A stretch of DNA of 47,333 bases from Clostridia bacterium (GTDB taxonomy: Bacteria; Bacillota; Clostridia; Christensenellales; CAG-138): contig JAFSEB010000037.1 in NCBI GenBank assembly GCA_017435905.1, positions 1 to 47,333 of the forward strand. Direction: 5' to 3'. Below, piece by piece: positions 24,312-34,031 of this stretch. The notes beneath the pieces are model-generated. The model saw only the letters and a program-made list of their open reading frames with translations, had not been told where the DNA came from and did no database searches. How positions within the stretch are numbered: the first letter of the stretch is position 1; the number at the start of each line of letters is the position of its first letter. The position numbers and the translations under genes were made by a program.

Positions 24312-24599
24312 TTATTCGGCGGTATTGCCTTCGCACTTGGCTGCACGGTAAGCGGCTGCCTTCACACGGGCGGCAACGGTGCAATCGAGCGCACCCTTAT
24401 CAACGGCGTTGACGATGGCATCTTCCACGCCCAGCTCCGCCAGCGTATCACGGATCACTTTTTCGATCTGCTTGCCAAACTGCTGCATGACAGCGCTCGT
24501 CAGCGTCAAATCGATCCCCTTCTGCTCAGCGGGCTCGATGCGCACGATGATGTCGCTGGATTCCATCGTACCGGCTACGCCCTTGGTAACGATCTGCAT
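24312..24599 (-). CDS. citD: Citrate lyase acyl carrier protein CitD
   Basis: The 95-residue product contains GVAGTMESSDIIVRIEP, with Ser in the ESSD motif that carries the phosphoribosyl-dephospho-CoA group, plus FGKQIEKVIRDTLAELGV and DKGALDCTVAARVKAA, all typical of CitD. The open frame runs 29 codons upstream, but the ATG at 24599 has GGAGGAAC 7 bases before it and gives the usual N-terminus. A promoter and a 26-bp palindrome lie upstream. Confidence 0.94.
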   Translation of the reverse strand: MQIVTKGVAGTMESSDIIVRIEPAEQKGIDLTLTSAVMQQFGKQIEKVIRDTLAELGVEDAIVNAVDKGALDCTVAARVKAAAYRAAKCEGNTAE

Positions 24600-24657
24600 A
24601 AACTGTTCCTCCGATCCATTTTTTATGGGGATTTTATGCCCCTTGCTTTCTTTTTCT

Positions 24658-24686
24658 AATTTACTCTTTTCCCCCGCTGTTTTCAA
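24658..24686 (-). promoter_or_regulatory. Probable promoter of the citD operon
   Basis: On the minus strand TTGAAA (24681-24686), 17-base spacer, TAAATT (24658-24663). The TetR-type palindrome lies 42 bases upstream of the -35 box. Confidence 0.5.
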
Positions 24687-24727
24687 GACCTTTCAGTCAA
24701 TTCCCCAATAAATACCCACATGCATCA

Positions 24728-24753
24728 AAGCAGGTATACATGTATACCTGCTT
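24728..24753. promoter_or_regulatory. 26-bp perfect palindrome, probable TetR operator
   Basis: The half-site AAGCAGGTATACA is followed immediately by its exact reverse complement. It lies between the divergent citD and tetR genes and its right end overlaps the -35 box of the proposed tetR promoter, which fits autoregulation. Confidence 0.7.
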
Positions 24754-24779
24754 GCTTTTTCCGCCATTCCTGTTATACT
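24752..24779 (+). promoter_or_regulatory. Promoter of the TetR gene
   Basis: TTGCTT (24752-24757), 16-base spacer, TATACT (24774-24779), overlapping the palindrome by two bases. Confidence 0.6.
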
Positions 24780-24827
24780 GAAAACAGGAAATCGGCTGTT
24801 TGGCTGAAAAAAGCGGCGGAGGTGCCT

Positions 24828-25394
24828 ATGCGCAAAACATTTGAAGGATACGGAAGTGTGCAGGAAGCTATTCTTGGCATTGCTTCGCAGCTTTTTACCG
24901 AGACCGGTGTGCACGGCACCAGTTTGCAGGATATCGCCAAGGCGGCAGGGCTTTCCAAGGGCACGCTGTATTACTACTACCCTACAAAGGAAGCCCTTGT
25001 GAACGATATTGCCGCTGCCCATGCGGCACGCATTACGGATCTTCTTCTAACATGGATCGAGACCATCTCCCGCGGCTGTCCCATGGAAGATGCGCTGGAG
25101 ATCCTCATCGGCGCACTGCTTGACGATCAGGCGCTGCGCAAGCTGCATGTGGTGCTTTTCACGGAAAGCTGCCTTGCAGGCCCCTCCCTCAGCGTCCTGA
25201 TGGAAGAAATGCTCCGCAAGTGGACGGTGATGCTGGAAGTGGGTACGCTGAAGGTGCAGTCCGACAGCGCAAGGCGCCTTCGTGACCGCTCCTCCCTGTT
25301 CTTCACCCTGCTGACCGGCGCCATGATGCGCCCGCATGTGCCGGAAGAGGAACGGCAGCGCTTTATCTCCGTATTGCTGAGCGAATCAGTGTAA
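24828..25394 (+). CDS. TetR/AcrR-family transcriptional regulator
   Basis: In this 188-residue protein the N-terminal helix-turn-helix is standard: AILGIASQLFTETGVHGTSLQDIAKAAGLSKGTLYYYYPTKEAL in outline, quoted here as SLQDIAKAAGLSKGTLYYYY (about residues 30-50). The C-terminal domain binds an unknown ligand. The frame opens far upstream, but the ATG at 24828 with GGAGGTGCCT before it is the clear start. It probably represses its own gene and perhaps the divergent citD operon through the palindrome at 24728. Confidence 0.92.
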   Translation: MRKTFEGYGSVQEAILGIASQLFTETGVHGTSLQDIAKAAGLSKGTLYYYYPTKEALVNDIAAAHAARITDLLLTWIETISRGCPMEDALEILIGALLDDQALRKLHVVLFTESCLAGPSLSVLMEEMLRKWTVMLEVGTLKVQSDSARRLRDRSSLFFTLLTGAMMRPHVPEEERQRFISVLLSESV

Positions 25395-25402
25395 CAGGTA
25401 CA

Positions 25403-25432
25403 AAAAGGCAGGGCCCACGGGCGCTGCCTTTT
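25403..25432. terminator. Bidirectional terminator between tetR and the hydrolase gene
   Basis: AAAAGGCAG (25403-25411) pairs with CTGCCTTTT (25424-25432). Poly-T occurs on both strands and the flanking genes converge. Confidence 0.75.
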
Positions 25433-25434
25433 AT

Positions 25435-26142
25435 TTAGTTTTGCAAAAGCTCCGTTACCGCCTGCTGCATACAGGGCAATTCCTTATCGGTAAAGTAAAA
25501 ATGCCCGGAATCCTGTATCAGCTTCGTTTTTGCACCGGGCAGCTGCTTTTTCACATATGCAAGCGTACGGGGCGAAAGAAGCTCATCCTTTTCTGAGTTG
25601 ATGACCGTGAGCGGCACGGAAAGCGATGCAAGGGTGCGCCTTGCTTTCCCCATCATCCGCAGAAGGGCAGCGGTGTTGGGGATAAGAAGAAGCGAATTCC
25701 ATACCGTGATGCCGGCAACGCCCGAAAACCGCCTTGCCGCCAGCACATAGGGATCGGAGGAATTGCCCTTCATCACGCTTCTTGGCAGAATGCGCAGCGT
25801 TCTTAGCGTGATGCGTGCAAAAAGCGGCAGACTCAGCGCAAGGATGCCCTTGACCTGCTGCGGTGCGTGAAGCGCCGCACCGATGGCGATCAGACCGCCC
25901 ATGGAGTGCCCCACAAGGTACAGCGCATCATATTCCCTGCTGAGGGCAGCGATGCGCTCCCCGACATGGGCTTCCCATTCCCGTCTGCCGACCTTCAGAA
26001 AATCGGCAAGGCTGCCGCCGTGACCGGGCAGCGTCAGCAAAACAGCCTCTGCGCCTGCCCCTTGTGCCGCTGCGGTCAGGGCGTGGAACTGGCTGCTGCT
26101 GCCGAGAAAGCCGTGTATGAAAATGACCGCTTTTTTCTTCAT
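25435..26142 (-). CDS. Alpha/beta-hydrolase
   Basis: The 235-residue product has an oxyanion-loop HGFLGSSSQF at the N-terminus, nucleophile elbow GHSMGG (Ser in the middle), an acid residue in NSEKDELLSP and His in DSGHFYF. It resembles monoacylglycerol lipase or carboxylesterase types. The ATG at 26142 overlaps the flavoprotein gene stop by 4 bases; the 29-codon upstream extension of the frame is therefore rejected. It is the last gene of the thioesterase-DUF2461-flavoprotein-hydrolase run. Confidence 0.85.
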   Translation of the reverse strand: MKKKAVIFIHGFLGSSSQFHALTAAAQGAGAEAVLLTLPGHGGSLADFLKVGRREWEAHVGERIAALSREYDALYLVGHSMGGLIAIGAALHAPQQVKGILALSLPLFARITLRTLRILPRSVMKGNSSDPYVLAARRFSGVAGITVWNSLLLIPNTAALLRMMGKARRTLASLSVPLTVINSEKDELLSPRTLAYVKKQLPGAKTKLIQDSGHFYFTDKELPCMQQAVTELLQN

Positions 26143-26762
26143 CGGATAAAGTTCGTCACAAAGGCACGTTCCCGTTCGGGGGCAAGGATGCCCTGCGCAC
26201 GGCCTGCCTCGATACACTTCATGAGCCATGCCATGTTCCGCCCGAGGTTGCGCATGATCTGCAGGCCTTCAAGATCCTGCCTGACCTCCTCCGGCGTGTT
26301 GCCGAATACCACATTCCAATAGGAGGAGGAAACCACCGGCATCTGCGCAAGGGTGAAATACTTGTTGAGCACATCCACACTTGCCACATTGCCTGCACGC
26401 CTTGCGCTGGCTACCGCCGCCGCAGGCTTATGGGCAAACAGATCTCTGCAGCCGTAAAGTGCCCTGTCCATAAAGGAAAGAAGGCTGCCGGAGGGATGGG
26501 AAAAATACACCGGTGTACCGAACACGAAGCCGTCCGCCGCTTTTGCCTTTTCCACAAACGCATTGACGCCGTCATCATCGAATACGCAGGCTTTCGGGTT
26601 TTTGCAGCCGCCGCAGTCCACGCAATCCTGCACCGGCTTGCTGCCGATCCAGATGATCTCCGTCATCACGCCTTCCGTTTCGAGGGTGTCCGCCACCTCC
26701 CGAAGTGCGGTATAGGTGCAGCCCTTTTCGTGGGGGCTGCCGTTAACAAGCAATACCTTCAT
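26139..26762 (-). CDS. NADPH-dependent FMN reductase/iron-sulfur flavoprotein-like protein
   Basis: The 207-residue protein has a flavodoxin fold: LLVNGSPHEKGCTYTAL forms the FMN phosphate loop, and GTPVYFSHPSG the second flavin contact. CVDCGGCKNPKAC has the spacing of a compact cysteine motif that in iron-sulfur flavoproteins can hold a [4Fe-4S] cluster. The electron partner is unknown. Confidence 0.85.
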   Translation of the reverse strand: MKVLLVNGSPHEKGCTYTALREVADTLETEGVMTEIIWIGSKPVQDCVDCGGCKNPKACVFDDDGVNAFVEKAKAADGFVFGTPVYFSHPSGSLLSFMDRALYGCRDLFAHKPAAAVASARRAGNVASVDVLNKYFTLAQMPVVSSSYWNVVFGNTPEEVRQDLEGLQIMRNLGRNMAWLMKCIEAGRAQGILAPERERAFVTNFIR

Positions 26763-26780
26763 GCGTTTTCCGTTCCTTTC

Positions 26781-27452
26781 TTATACTTCAAGCCCCTGCA
26801 TGAAGCGGTAAAGGGGCTTCATGGCATCAAAGGCATCAAGAACTTCCTCAAACAGTTCGGGTTCATAGGTTTTGGTCAGATCCTCCGTAAAATAGCCCCA
26901 GCTGATGCCCTTGCGGTTGATGTAGGGCTTTACCGCTTCCGGTGCATCGGGGAAACGGTCACGCTTATAGGGCTCGCCGTAAACCTTGAACTTTTGAAGC
27001 CGCGGATCCGCCAGAATATCGAGGAAGCGCTGCGGATCCGCCAGCACCCGGGCACGGAAGGGCTTCATCAGCTCGGAATTGGCGCCGTACATGCCCATGC
27101 CGTAGCCGTAGCCGGAAGGCTCCACCTCAAAATACACGCACAGCGATTCGCTGATATAGGTATTGGGCAGGCGGAAGCCCAGCCAGCAATGGTCACGGTA
27201 AGGGCGCTTATCCTTGGTGTAGCGTGTATCCCGGTTCATACGGGATACCACGGTGGTGAGGCGTGTGTTGAAATTGGGATCGATCTCCAGCGCTTTCGGC
27301 GTCAGATCCAAAGCCATGGCACGCATGGGATCGAGTACCACCTGCTTGCAGCGTTCCCGGTTGGCATGGTAGAAGGCTTTTTCATTGAAAAAGCCCAGCT
27401 CCATCAGAAAACGGTAGGTATCGGGCACGAAGCCCTTGAAGTTCTGTTCCAT
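26781..27452 (-). CDS. DUF2461 family protein
   Basis: The 223-residue product contains RMNRDTRYTKDKRPYRDH, the signature that characterises DUF2461 (TIGR02453), and FLMELGFFNEKAFYHANRE at the N-terminus. Function is unknown in the family. GGGAG precedes the ATG. It lies 12 bases after the thioesterase gene. Confidence 0.85.
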   Translation of the reverse strand: MEQNFKGFVPDTYRFLMELGFFNEKAFYHANRERCKQVVLDPMRAMALDLTPKALEIDPNFNTRLTTVVSRMNRDTRYTKDKRPYRDHCWLGFRLPNTYISESLCVYFEVEPSGYGYGMGMYGANSELMKPFRARVLADPQRFLDILADPRLQKFKVYGEPYKRDRFPDAPEAVKPYINRKGISWGYFTEDLTKTYEPELFEEVLDAFDAMKPLYRFMQGLEV

Positions 27453-27464
27453 TATATCTCCCGG

Positions 27465-28202
27465 TCAAAAAGTCAGTTTTACGATGAAGGCTTCCCTGCC
27501 ATCCGCAGCGTGTACGCCCCGCAGGATGACCGCATTCCCATTTTCCGCACGCTCCATGCGGAAGCATTCGCCCTCCGTCAGTTCCGCCTTGAAGTAGATA
27601 TCCATCCGCTTCAGGCTGCCGATATTGCTGCGCTCTTCCTTCGTCAGCGCATCGTAAACAAATTCGCCGTAGCGCTCGTTGTTCACATGGCCGAGCCCGT
27701 CGATAAAGCTCGGGCGCACAAGGCGCTCCTCCACCGCCGCATATTCGTAGCGTTCCTGAAAGCGCTTATCCGCAGCAAGGAGTTTTTCCCCTTCCGCAAG
27801 GTCAAAACGGGAAAGGAAGGTTTTATCCATCATAAGGCGATGGGTATTCATGTCGATCAGCGCAGAGAAGGTGGCGCCCACGGCGGCAGTCTCCCCCGCT
27901 TCGTCAAGGATCATGAAATCACGCCTGTATGCAGGGGCTTTCGAATCCGAATGCCATGTTTTCATGGTGATCTTTTCGCCCACACGGACGGTGCGTTTGA
28001 GCTCGATGCTCATGGAAAGCAGCACCCATGCAACGCCAAATTCCGGCACAAGACGGGTGGAATCCAATTCGATATTTTCAAGGTGCTTGCCGATGGTCTC
28101 CACCACCATGCGCTGGTAGCCCGTGGGGGTAATGGCGCCGTCGGTGCTGCACATGCTCACATCCACATAAAGGGGATAGGTAAACTGAAGTTCGTTTTTC
28201 AT
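27465..28202 (-). CDS. Acyl-ACP thioesterase (FatA/FatB-like)
   Basis: The 245-residue protein has two hotdog domains: the first with ITPTGYQRMVVETIGKHLE and WVLLSMSIELKRTV, the second with VRPSFIDGLGHVNNERYGEF, where the Asp, His and Asn of bacterial and plant acyl-ACP thioesterases are located. It releases fatty acids from ACP. The RBS is weak (AGGAA about 14 bases upstream). First gene of a four-gene run. Confidence 0.88.
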   Translation of the reverse strand: MKNELQFTYPLYVDVSMCSTDGAITPTGYQRMVVETIGKHLENIELDSTRLVPEFGVAWVLLSMSIELKRTVRVGEKITMKTWHSDSKAPAYRRDFMILDEAGETAAVGATFSALIDMNTHRLMMDKTFLSRFDLAEGEKLLAADKRFQERYEYAAVEERLVRPSFIDGLGHVNNERYGEFVYDALTKEERSNIGSLKRMDIYFKAELTEGECFRMERAENGNAVILRGVHAADGREAFIVKLTF

Positions 28203-28266
28203 GCTTTCGGGGTATGTTCCTTCTTCTGTTTTCTATATCATACCACGTTTTTTACCAAAAAGAAAA

Positions 28267-28295
28267 GCACCACCCGCAGGGAGGACGGGTGGTGC
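28267..28295 (-). terminator. Terminator of the lysine fermentation operon
   Basis: GCACCACCCG (28267-28276) pairs with CGGGTGGTGC (28286-28295) around a 9-base loop; the minus strand continues TTTTCTTTTT. It lies 20 bases past the etfA stop. Confidence 0.85.
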
Positions 28296-28314
28296 CTGTA
28301 TTGCGTATTACCGC

Positions 28315-29451
28315 TTATTTCGCAGCCTTCGCAGCGCGGATGGCTTCGATGAGCATGGGAGTGACCTTGAAGAGGTCGCCGCAGATGCCGTAGTCCGCAA
28401 CTTCAAAGATGGGAGCGGTATCGTTCTTGTTCACGGCGATGATGCACTCGCTGTCCTGCATACCGGCCTTGTGCTGGATGGCGCCGGAGATGCCGAGGGC
28501 AACGTATACCTTCGGGTGAACGGTCTTGCCGGTCTGGCCGACCTGATGGTCAGCGCTGAGCCAGCCGGAGTCGATGGCCGCACGGGAACCGCCGACGACG
28601 CCGCCGAGTTCCTCTGCGAGCTCTTCTGCGAGGGCGATGCCCTTCTCAACGTTGCTGCTGATACCACGGCCGACGGATACGATGTAGTCCGCACCAACCA
28701 GGTCAACAAGCTTCTTCGCAGCCTTGACGATCTCGACCACTTTGGTCTTGATGTCGGCTTCGGTGAGGGAGAATTCGGGCTTCACGATCTTGCAGGCATC
28801 GGCCTTTTCCTGGCTGAACTCCGCCTTGCGCATAACGCCGGGGCGAACGGTAGCCATGGAGGGACGGAAGCGGGGGCAGATGATGGTAGCCATCAGGTGG
28901 CCGCCGAATGCAGGACGGGTCATCTTCATGTCACGGGAAACATCGTGATCCTGGCCGAGAACCTTCGCGGACTTGGTGGAAAGCACGCGCTCTTCGGGCA
29001 GGGTGGAGGTTTCACGCAGGAAGTCCTGATACTTGGCTACATCCACGTCGAGGTGGGTGCAGTCGGCGCAAAGACCGGTGTGCAGACGGGCTGCGCAGCG
29101 GGGGCCGAGGTCACGGCCGATGTTGGTAGCGCCGATCAAGAAGGCTTCGGGCTTGAGCAGCTCGATCACATCGCAGATGACCTTGGTGTAGGCATCGGTG
29201 GTGTAATCCTTGAGGAGGGGGCTTTCGCAGACGATGACTTCGTCAGCGCCGTAGCCGCCAAGTTCCTTCGCAAGGCCTTCTACGTTGTCGCCAAGGAGCA
29301 GACCGCACAGCTTAACGCCGAGCTCGTCCGCCAGCTTGCGGCCTTCGGAGATGAGTTCGAAATCGGTGGGCATAAGCTTGCCCTGACGCTGCTCACAGAA
29401 TACCCATACATCCTTGAAAGCAGCAAGATCGGTATTGTTAAAGGTAGACAT
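28315..29451 (-). CDS. etfA: Electron transfer flavoprotein subunit alpha
   Basis: The 378-residue product has the N-terminal ETF fold (VWVFCEQRQGKL, VIVCESPLLKDYTTDAY) and the C-terminal FAD-binding domain with VSVGRGISS, VGGSRAAIDSGWL, QVGQTGKTVHPKVYVALGISGA quoted in parts, and AVNKNDTAPIFEVADYGI. It pairs with EtfB and the adjacent acyl-CoA dehydrogenase. In Clostridia this trio couples NADH oxidation to reduction of crotonyl-CoA and ferredoxin (electron bifurcation). GGGGTAAATGAAGA lies before the ATG. Last gene of the operon. Confidence 0.95.
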   Translation of the reverse strand: MSTFNNTDLAAFKDVWVFCEQRQGKLMPTDFELISEGRKLADELGVKLCGLLLGDNVEGLAKELGGYGADEVIVCESPLLKDYTTDAYTKVICDVIELLKPEAFLIGATNIGRDLGPRCAARLHTGLCADCTHLDVDVAKYQDFLRETSTLPEERVLSTKSAKVLGQDHDVSRDMKMTRPAFGGHLMATIICPRFRPSMATVRPGVMRKAEFSQEKADACKIVKPEFSLTEADIKTKVVEIVKAAKKLVDLVGADYIVSVGRGISSNVEKGIALAEELAEELGGVVGGSRAAIDSGWLSADHQVGQTGKTVHPKVYVALGISGAIQHKAGMQDSECIIAVNKNDTAPIFEVADYGICGDLFKVTPMLIEAIRAAKAAK

Positions 29452-29469
29452 TCTTCATTTACCCCTTTC

Positions 29470-30270
29470 TCAGATGATGTGCTTAGCGGCAAGCAGGCCG
29501 GCCAGCGTTTCGCAATCCGCCTTCTCAGCGCCCGGGAGCATCATGCCAGCGCCCTTCTGCGGCGGGGTGAAGGAGGTAAGGATGTTGGTGGGAGAACCCT
29601 TGAGACCGATGGTGGTGGGATCGATCAGGGGATCGTCCTTCAGGGTCTCATAATCGAACACGGACATGGGCTTGTCATAGCACTCGAAGATGCCGGGGAT
29701 GCTCATGTAGCGGGGCTCGTTGAGTTCCTTGATGCAGGTCACGAGGCAGGGGGTCTGGACCTTGATGGTCATGTAGCCGTCCTCAAGCATGCGCTGCACG
29801 GTGATGGTCTCGCCTTCGAGCTTGATGTCGGCAGCATAGGTGACCTGGGGGATGTTGAGCTTTTCAGCGATCTGGGGACCAACCTGAGCGGTATCGCCGT
29901 CGATAGCCTGACGGCCGCACATGATGATGTCGCCCTGCTCCACGCCGATGCGGTTGATGGCAGCGGCAAGGATCTGGGAAGTGGCATAGGTATCGCTGCC
30001 GCCGAATTCACGGCCGGATACGAGAACAGCCTCATCAGCGCCGCGGGCAAGGATCTCACGGAGCATGCCTTCTGCCGGCGGGGGACCCATGGTGACGACG
30101 ACTACCTTGCAGCCGGTCTCATCCTTGAGGGTGAGAGCAGCCTCAACGGCGTTCAGGTCGTCGGGGTTGGTGATGGTCTGCATGGAGGCACGGTCGAGGG
30201 TACCGTCGGGGTTGACCGCAACCTTACCGGAGGTATCGGGTACCTGCTTTACACAAACGATGATCTTCAT
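29470..30270 (-). CDS. etfB: Electron transfer flavoprotein subunit beta
   Basis: The 266-residue product contains MKIIVCVKQVPDT at the N-terminus, NPDDLNAVEAAL, and GRQAIDGDTAQVGPQIAE (the nucleotide/FAD loop), all typical of EtfB; the slightly long C-terminus is usual for clostridial bifurcating ETFs. AAGGAGG lies upstream of the ATG. It sits between bcd and etfA. Confidence 0.95.
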   Translation of the reverse strand: MKIIVCVKQVPDTSGKVAVNPDGTLDRASMQTITNPDDLNAVEAALTLKDETGCKVVVVTMGPPPAEGMLREILARGADEAVLVSGREFGGSDTYATSQILAAAINRIGVEQGDIIMCGRQAIDGDTAQVGPQIAEKLNIPQVTYAADIKLEGETITVQRMLEDGYMTIKVQTPCLVTCIKELNEPRYMSIPGIFECYDKPMSVFDYETLKDDPLIDPTTIGLKGSPTNILTSFTPPQKGAGMMLPGAEKADCETLAGLLAAKHII

Positions 30271-30289
30271 TCTGCCTTTACCTCCTTAC

Positions 30290-31462
<1,173 letters not shown>

Positions 31463-31555
31463 AATTCCTCCTGAATTGGTATATTGGTAGAGACTTCTCT
31501 CTATTTTGGTACTGCTTTACGCCAATGTGCTTTTTCCGCATTGCGCTCAAAAGCA

Positions 31556-31590
31556 CCGGTGGGATATCCTTTTCCCGGATGCCCCACCGG
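31556..31590 (-). promoter_or_regulatory. Intercistronic hairpin between kamE and bcd
   Basis: CCGGTGGG and CCCACCGG form a perfect 8-bp stem with inner ATCC/GGAT pairing. No clear U-tract follows on the minus strand (TGCTTTTGAG), so partial termination or mRNA end protection is more likely than full termination. Confidence 0.55.
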
Positions 31591-31617
31591 GCGAAAATCA
31601 ACGTTTTTGGCAGTGGC

Positions 31618-32409
31618 TTATTTGCCCATGCCGCGCTTGACCATTTCTTCCACTGCGAAGGAAGCAACGTCATCCGCATACTTCTGCGGGCCGAAGCCTG
31701 CATCGTAGCCAAGTTCCTTGGCAAGCTCGTGGGTAACACGGGCACCGCCGCAGATCACGATGAAGCGGTCGCGCACGCCTTCCGCCTCGAGGAGCTCGAT
31801 GAGCTCGGTGAGGTTCTGAATGTGCACATCCTTCTGGGTAACGGTCTGGGAGATGAGGAGAACGTCGGCGTTGAGTTCAACGGCCTTCTTGACGAACTCT
31901 TCGTTGGGGACCTGGGCGCCGAGGTTGATCGCTTCGATCATCTCGTAGCGCTCAAGGCCATAGTGGCCTGCAAAGCCCTTGCGGTTCATGATGGCATCAA
32001 TGCCGACGGTGTGTGCATCGGTACCGGTGGAGGCGCCGACCATCACAACCTTGCGGCCGATGTTCTCACGGATGAACTCGTTGCACTCTTCCATTTCCAT
32101 GGTGGTCGTTTCAACGGCCTGCACATGGATGTCGGTGTAGTCAACGCTGTGGGAGCAGGAGCCGTATACAACATAGAAGGTATACTCGGCATCCAGGCTC
32201 TGGTTGAAGGCGACGGAGGGTTCTTCAAGGCCCATCTTCTTCGCAAGAAGGCGAGCAGCCTCGGTGCCCTTATCGTCGTTCTTCACCGGGAGGGTGAAGC
32301 TCATCTGGACCTTACCGTCGTTCATGGTGTCGCCGTAGGGCTTCAGCTTGGTCAGGTCAAGAGTCTTATCAAAATCTGCTTTATGGGTATTATAAAGTCC
32401 GCTGCTCAT
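31618..32409 (-). CDS. kamE: Lysine 5,6-aminomutase beta subunit (cobalamin-binding)
   Basis: The 263-residue product carries GTDAHTVGID, the D-x-H-x-x-G motif that holds adenosylcobalamin base-off/His-on, followed by the Rossmann B12 fold (LLISQTVTQKD, VICGGARVTHELAKELGYDAGFG in parts). The YTDIHVQ region contributes to the PLP site. With KamD it moves the terminal amino group of beta-lysine (or D-lysine) from C6 to C5. Its ATG directly abuts the kamD stop (TAAATG), with GGGGGAC upstream. Confidence 0.96.
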   Translation of the reverse strand: MSSGLYNTHKADFDKTLDLTKLKPYGDTMNDGKVQMSFTLPVKNDDKGTEAARLLAKKMGLEEPSVAFNQSLDAEYTFYVVYGSCSHSVDYTDIHVQAVETTTMEMEECNEFIRENIGRKVVMVGASTGTDAHTVGIDAIMNRKGFAGHYGLERYEMIEAINLGAQVPNEEFVKKAVELNADVLLISQTVTQKDVHIQNLTELIELLEAEGVRDRFIVICGGARVTHELAKELGYDAGFGPQKYADDVASFAVEEMVKRGMGK

Positions 32410-33963
32410 TTACTTGTCCCCCTTCATCAGCTCAATAAACGGGTTGAAGTAGCAGTCATCCTTCTGCACAACGCCGGCAAGGCCCTTGCCGCCGTCACGG
32501 GAACGCTTGATGTCGGCAAAGGTGCCGCGCTCAAGGGTACCGAAGAGACCGATATCTTCCATCTCGCCAAGAAGGTCGGTAGCCTTGGTGAGAACCTCGT
32601 TTGCACGGGTCTGCATGATGCCGCCATCCTTGAAGACGATATCATTGCCAAGATCCTGCATGGTGCGGAACACATACTGTGCGTTCTCGATGGAGAGCGC
32701 ACGGTCGCTCATGAACGGGGTGTGGATAGCCTCGGTGAGCATGCCCAGCAGGTGGAGCTTCTGGCCGCTCATAATGGTGACCATGTTGAAGAGCGCATCC
32801 TGCACATGACCGCGGAAGATGTTGCCGGTCATGAACTTCGTGGGGGGCATGTACTTGAGGGGGGCCTTCGGGAAGATCTCACGGGCCATCTGGGCCTGGG
32901 CGAGCTCATACAGGAAGCCGTTTTCCACATCGGGAGAGATCTCGAACGCATGGCCGAGACCCATCTGCTCCTCGGGCATGCCGGCACAAACGGCGAACTG
33001 CTCGTTGAGGAACTGGGAAGCGAGAACAGTGTGGGCTTCTTCGACGGCATCAGCGGTGGTCAGGTAGTTATCCTCACCGGTGTTGATGATAACGCCTGCG
33101 AAGGAGTTGATCACACGGGAGAAGTACTGGTCAACGATGGTGCGCTGGGGGTTGATGTCACGGAAGAGGATGCCGTAGAGAGCATCGTTGAGCATAACAT
33201 CGAGCCTTTCGAGGGCACCCATTGCGGCGATCTCAGGCATGCAGAGACCGGAGCAGTAGTTGCACAGGCGGATGTAACGCTTTTCTTCACGACCCACTTC
33301 GTCGAGGGCTTCACGCATCAGGCGGAAGTTCTCCTGGGTGGCATAGGTGCCGCCGAAACCTTCGGTGGTGGCGCCGTAGGGCACGTAGTCGAGGAGGGAC
33401 TGGCCGGTGGTGCGGATAACGGCGATGATGTCGGCGCCCTGCTTGGCAGCGGCCTTCGCCTGCACGATGTCCTCATAGATGTTGCCGGTAGCAACGATAA
33501 CGTAGAGGTAGGGACCTTCCTTGTCGCCGAATTCGCCCAGGAATTCGTTGCGCTCTGCCACGTTCTTGCGGATGTGCTCCACGGTGGCTTCCGCTACGGG
33601 CATGATGGCCGCACGGATCTCTTCAGCGCTGTGGGCAGGAAGCTTGGTGAGGTCGATCTCACCCTTATCGACGGCTTCTGCGATGGCCTGAGGATCCTTG
33701 CCGGTCTCCGCCATGGCATTGCCGATGTAGTAGGCTGCACCGCCGGCGAGAACGCCGCGGTCAAACAGGTGATCCACCACCACGTTGGGCAGGGGAACAT
33801 CCATCTCGTTCACGTTGTCGATACCGAGAAGACGGCAGACGGCGCGCTCAACGGTAACGGTGGTATGAACATCGATGAAGCTCTGGGTATCCGCCGCAAT
33901 GTGCGCAGCGCTCGCCCTTGCTTTATCGACGAGTTCGCGGTTCAGATTGAGTTTGCTCTGCAT
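32410..33963 (-). CDS. kamD: Lysine 5,6-aminomutase alpha subunit
   Basis: The 517-residue protein is the catalytic TIM-barrel subunit that provides most of the PLP and substrate contacts. Family-typical stretches include ADTQSFIDVHTTVTVERAVCR, ATGNIYEDIVQAKAAAKQGAD and FGGTYATQENFRLMREALDE (in parts). The frame opens 15 codons earlier, but the ATG at 33963 follows GGAGGATCATAC. It forms the KamDE complex; reactivation of the B12 enzyme is the job of KamB/KamC encoded upstream in this window. Confidence 0.95.
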   Translation of the reverse strand: MQSKLNLNRELVDKARASAAHIAADTQSFIDVHTTVTVERAVCRLLGIDNVNEMDVPLPNVVVDHLFDRGVLAGGAAYYIGNAMAETGKDPQAIAEAVDKGEIDLTKLPAHSAEEIRAAIMPVAEATVEHIRKNVAERNEFLGEFGDKEGPYLYVIVATGNIYEDIVQAKAAAKQGADIIAVIRTTGQSLLDYVPYGATTEGFGGTYATQENFRLMREALDEVGREEKRYIRLCNYCSGLCMPEIAAMGALERLDVMLNDALYGILFRDINPQRTIVDQYFSRVINSFAGVIINTGEDNYLTTADAVEEAHTVLASQFLNEQFAVCAGMPEEQMGLGHAFEISPDVENGFLYELAQAQMAREIFPKAPLKYMPPTKFMTGNIFRGHVQDALFNMVTIMSGQKLHLLGMLTEAIHTPFMSDRALSIENAQYVFRTMQDLGNDIVFKDGGIMQTRANEVLTKATDLLGEMEDIGLFGTLERGTFADIKRSRDGGKGLAGVVQKDDCYFNPFIELMKGDK

Positions 33964-33989
33964 GTATGATCCTCCATGATTGCGTTCAC

Positions 33990-34014
33990 ACGGGGATGCT
34001 GTACGCATCCCCGT
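33990..34014 (-). promoter_or_regulatory. Intercistronic hairpin between kamA and kamD
   Basis: ACGGGGATGC and GCATCCCCGT form a perfect 10-bp stem with a 5-base loop and no U-tract. It lies between the kamA stop and the kamD RBS. Confidence 0.6.
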
Positions 34015-34031
34015 ATTTCATACGCTTTTGC

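Noticed and set aside
24086..24346. Remnant of citE or citF between citD and citC
   Set aside because: Translations of all frames in the spacer show none of the conserved CitE or CitF segments, so a remnant cannot be claimed.
31618..34031. Cobalamin riboswitch ahead of the B12-dependent kamDE genes
   Set aside because: No B12-box-like sequence was seen in the spacers upstream of kamD or kamA; only plain hairpins are present.
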